From Litorilinea aerophila (GTDB lineage Bacteria > Chloroflexota > Anaerolineae > Caldilineales > Caldilineaceae): a stretch of DNA of 33,532 bases. Location: contig CAMDEX010000039.1 in NCBI GenBank assembly GCA_945897075.1, positions 1 through 33,532 of the forward strand, given 5' to 3'. The notes under the pieces were generated by a model. It did not search any database. It worked only from the letters and a program-made list of their open reading frames with translations, and was not told where the DNA came from. The translations under genes were made by a program, and so were the position numbers. Below, piece after piece: positions 32,664-33,532 of this stretch. Position 1 is the stretch's first letter, and the number at the start of each line of letters is the position of its first letter.

Positions 32664-33532
32664 ATGAATGCTACGAGCCAGCCAGGCGCGCCCATCGCTA
32701 TTGGCTCCCGTTTGGAATTGCTGGTTGACGACTATTTGATCGAGCAGATGCGTGGCGGTGCGGCCCTGCACCTGCACCAGCCGGTGCTGCGCGAGGTCGT
32801 GATGCGGACCGATGAGCCGTGGGAGGGCAATGCCTGTCTCTATAGCTCGATCTTCCAGGACGGCGCGCTCTATCGTATGTACTACGGCACCCAGCAGTAC
32901 GACATGGGCGAGGGCGTCATGACCTATCCGCACCCAGGTTTTCTTTGCTACGCCGAGAGCGCAGACGGCATCCACTGGCGCAAACCAGCCTTGAACCGCG
33001 TGGAATTCAATGGCTCAACCCAGAACAATATCCTCCGTCTGGTGAGCGACCGCGGCGATCCAGCGCTGATCGATGATACGCATGTGGCGGTCTTTAAGGA
33101 CACCAACCCGCACTGCCAACCCGAAGTACGCTACAAAGCCCTGGCACGCGGCAAAAATCCGCTGGGACTCTACGCCTTTGGCTCAGCCAACGGTATTCAT
33201 TTTACGCGCTTGCGTGGTCAGCCTATCCTAACCCAGGGCTATTTCGACTCGCTCAACCTCGCTTTTTGGGATGGATCGCGCGGCGAGTATCGCGCCTACC
33301 TTCGCGACTTTGACGGCGGTGTGCCGGACGGGGTGCGCGGTATTTTGACCGCCACTTCGCAGGATTTTATCCACTGGACCGAGCCAACCTGGCTGCGCTA
33401 CCCTGACGCCCCCATTGAACAGTTGTATACCAATCAAATTCAGCCATACGCACGCGCGCCCCACATCTTCATCGGTTTCCCTATGCGCTATGTGGATCGG
33501 GGCTGGACGGCGCAGACGGACTTCTTGCCTGA
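32664..33532 (+). CDS. Beta-propeller glycoside-hydrolase-like protein (GH43/GH32-type), 3' end cut by the window
   Basis: An open frame starts at ATG 32664, 18 nt after the permease stop, and runs off the window after 289 codons. It opens with RLELLVDDYLIEQ (residues 16-28), a signature I know from predicted five-bladed beta-propeller glycosidase-like proteins of Planctomycetes and Chloroflexota. Propeller-type repeats follow: LYSSIFQDGALYRMYYG, FLCYAESADGIHWRKP, YKALARGKN, GLYAFGSANGIHFTRL and ILTATSQDFIHWTEP. The Ser-x-Asp-x-(I/F)-x-W motifs are typical blade ends in GH32/43/68-like folds. No signal peptide is present. Being in the importer 2 operon, it probably acts on what that importer brings in. 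Catalytic residues cannot be assigned from the part seen. Confidence 0.8.
   Translation, partial: MNATSQPGAPIAIGSRLELLVDDYLIEQMRGGAALHLHQPVLREVVMRTDEPWEGNACLYSSIFQDGALYRMYYGTQQYDMGEGVMTYPHPGFLCYAESADGIHWRKPALNRVEFNGSTQNNILRLVSDRGDPALIDDTHVAVFKDTNPHCQPEVRYKALARGKNPLGLYAFGSANGIHFTRLRGQPILTQGYFDSLNLAFWDGSRGEYRAYLRDFDGGVPDGVRGILTATSQDFIHWTEPTWLRYPDAPIEQLYTNQIQPYARAPHIFIGFPMRYVDRGWTAQTDFLP

Overview
The window reads as a piece of a bacterial chromosome devoted to uptake and breakdown of carbohydrates. The likely source is a Chloroflexota (Anaerolineae/Caldilineae-like) organism. That is an inference from gene content: lipoprotein binding proteins with low-complexity Ala/Pro/Thr/Glu linkers, FtsX-type ABC exporter parts, many Gfo/Idh/MocA oxidoreductases, and intergenic palindromic elements. 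There is no rRNA or marker gene to settle it. Every gene supported here is on the + strand; the long minus-strand frames are shadows of GC-rich genes.

Region 1 (1-16.6 kb, GC-rich) is a run of sugar-acid and sugar-modification enzymes. It holds a VOC-fold protein cut by the window edge, three Gfo/Idh/MocA oxidoreductases (379, 10534, 13455), a GT4-like glycosyltransferase, an alpha/beta hydrolase, a mandelate racemase/enolase-superfamily dehydratase, a P-loop protein with an altered Walker A motif, a fumarylacetoacetate-hydrolase-family enzyme and a cytoplasmic heparinase II/III-type lyase. Inside it lies a MacAB-like set: a lipoprotein adaptor, a 943-residue FtsX permease and, one gene further on, two ABC ATPases fused in one chain with an AbrB-like hairpin between them.

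Region 2 (17.0-28.1 kb, visibly AT-richer) is a self-contained module. An Opp/Dpp-type importer (two ATPases, a lipoprotein binding protein, two permeases) is bracketed by two paralogous proteins of about 690 residues. I read these as uncharacterised three-domain glycoside-hydrolase-like enzymes. A near-palindromic 22-bp operator candidate sits in front of the first gene. The module ends in a junction made of a 31-codon stub that looks like the start of an amidohydrolase, a palindromic element, and a frameshifted second copy of the last 280 bp of the heparinase gene. So two copies of the heparinase 3' end flank the module about 12 kb apart.

Region 3 (28.6-33.5 kb, GC-rich again) holds a second importer (binding protein plus two permeases, no ATPases seen) and the start of a beta-propeller GH43/GH32-like protein that runs off the window.

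Taken together: oligosaccharides or sugar conjugates would enter through the two importers, be cut in the cytoplasm by the lyase and the paralogous GH-like enzymes (none has a signal peptide), and be oxidised and dehydrated by the Gfo/Idh/MocA, enolase-superfamily and FAH enzymes. Six intergenic palindromic elements of roughly 70-120 bp, two of them the same family, punctuate the gene boundaries.
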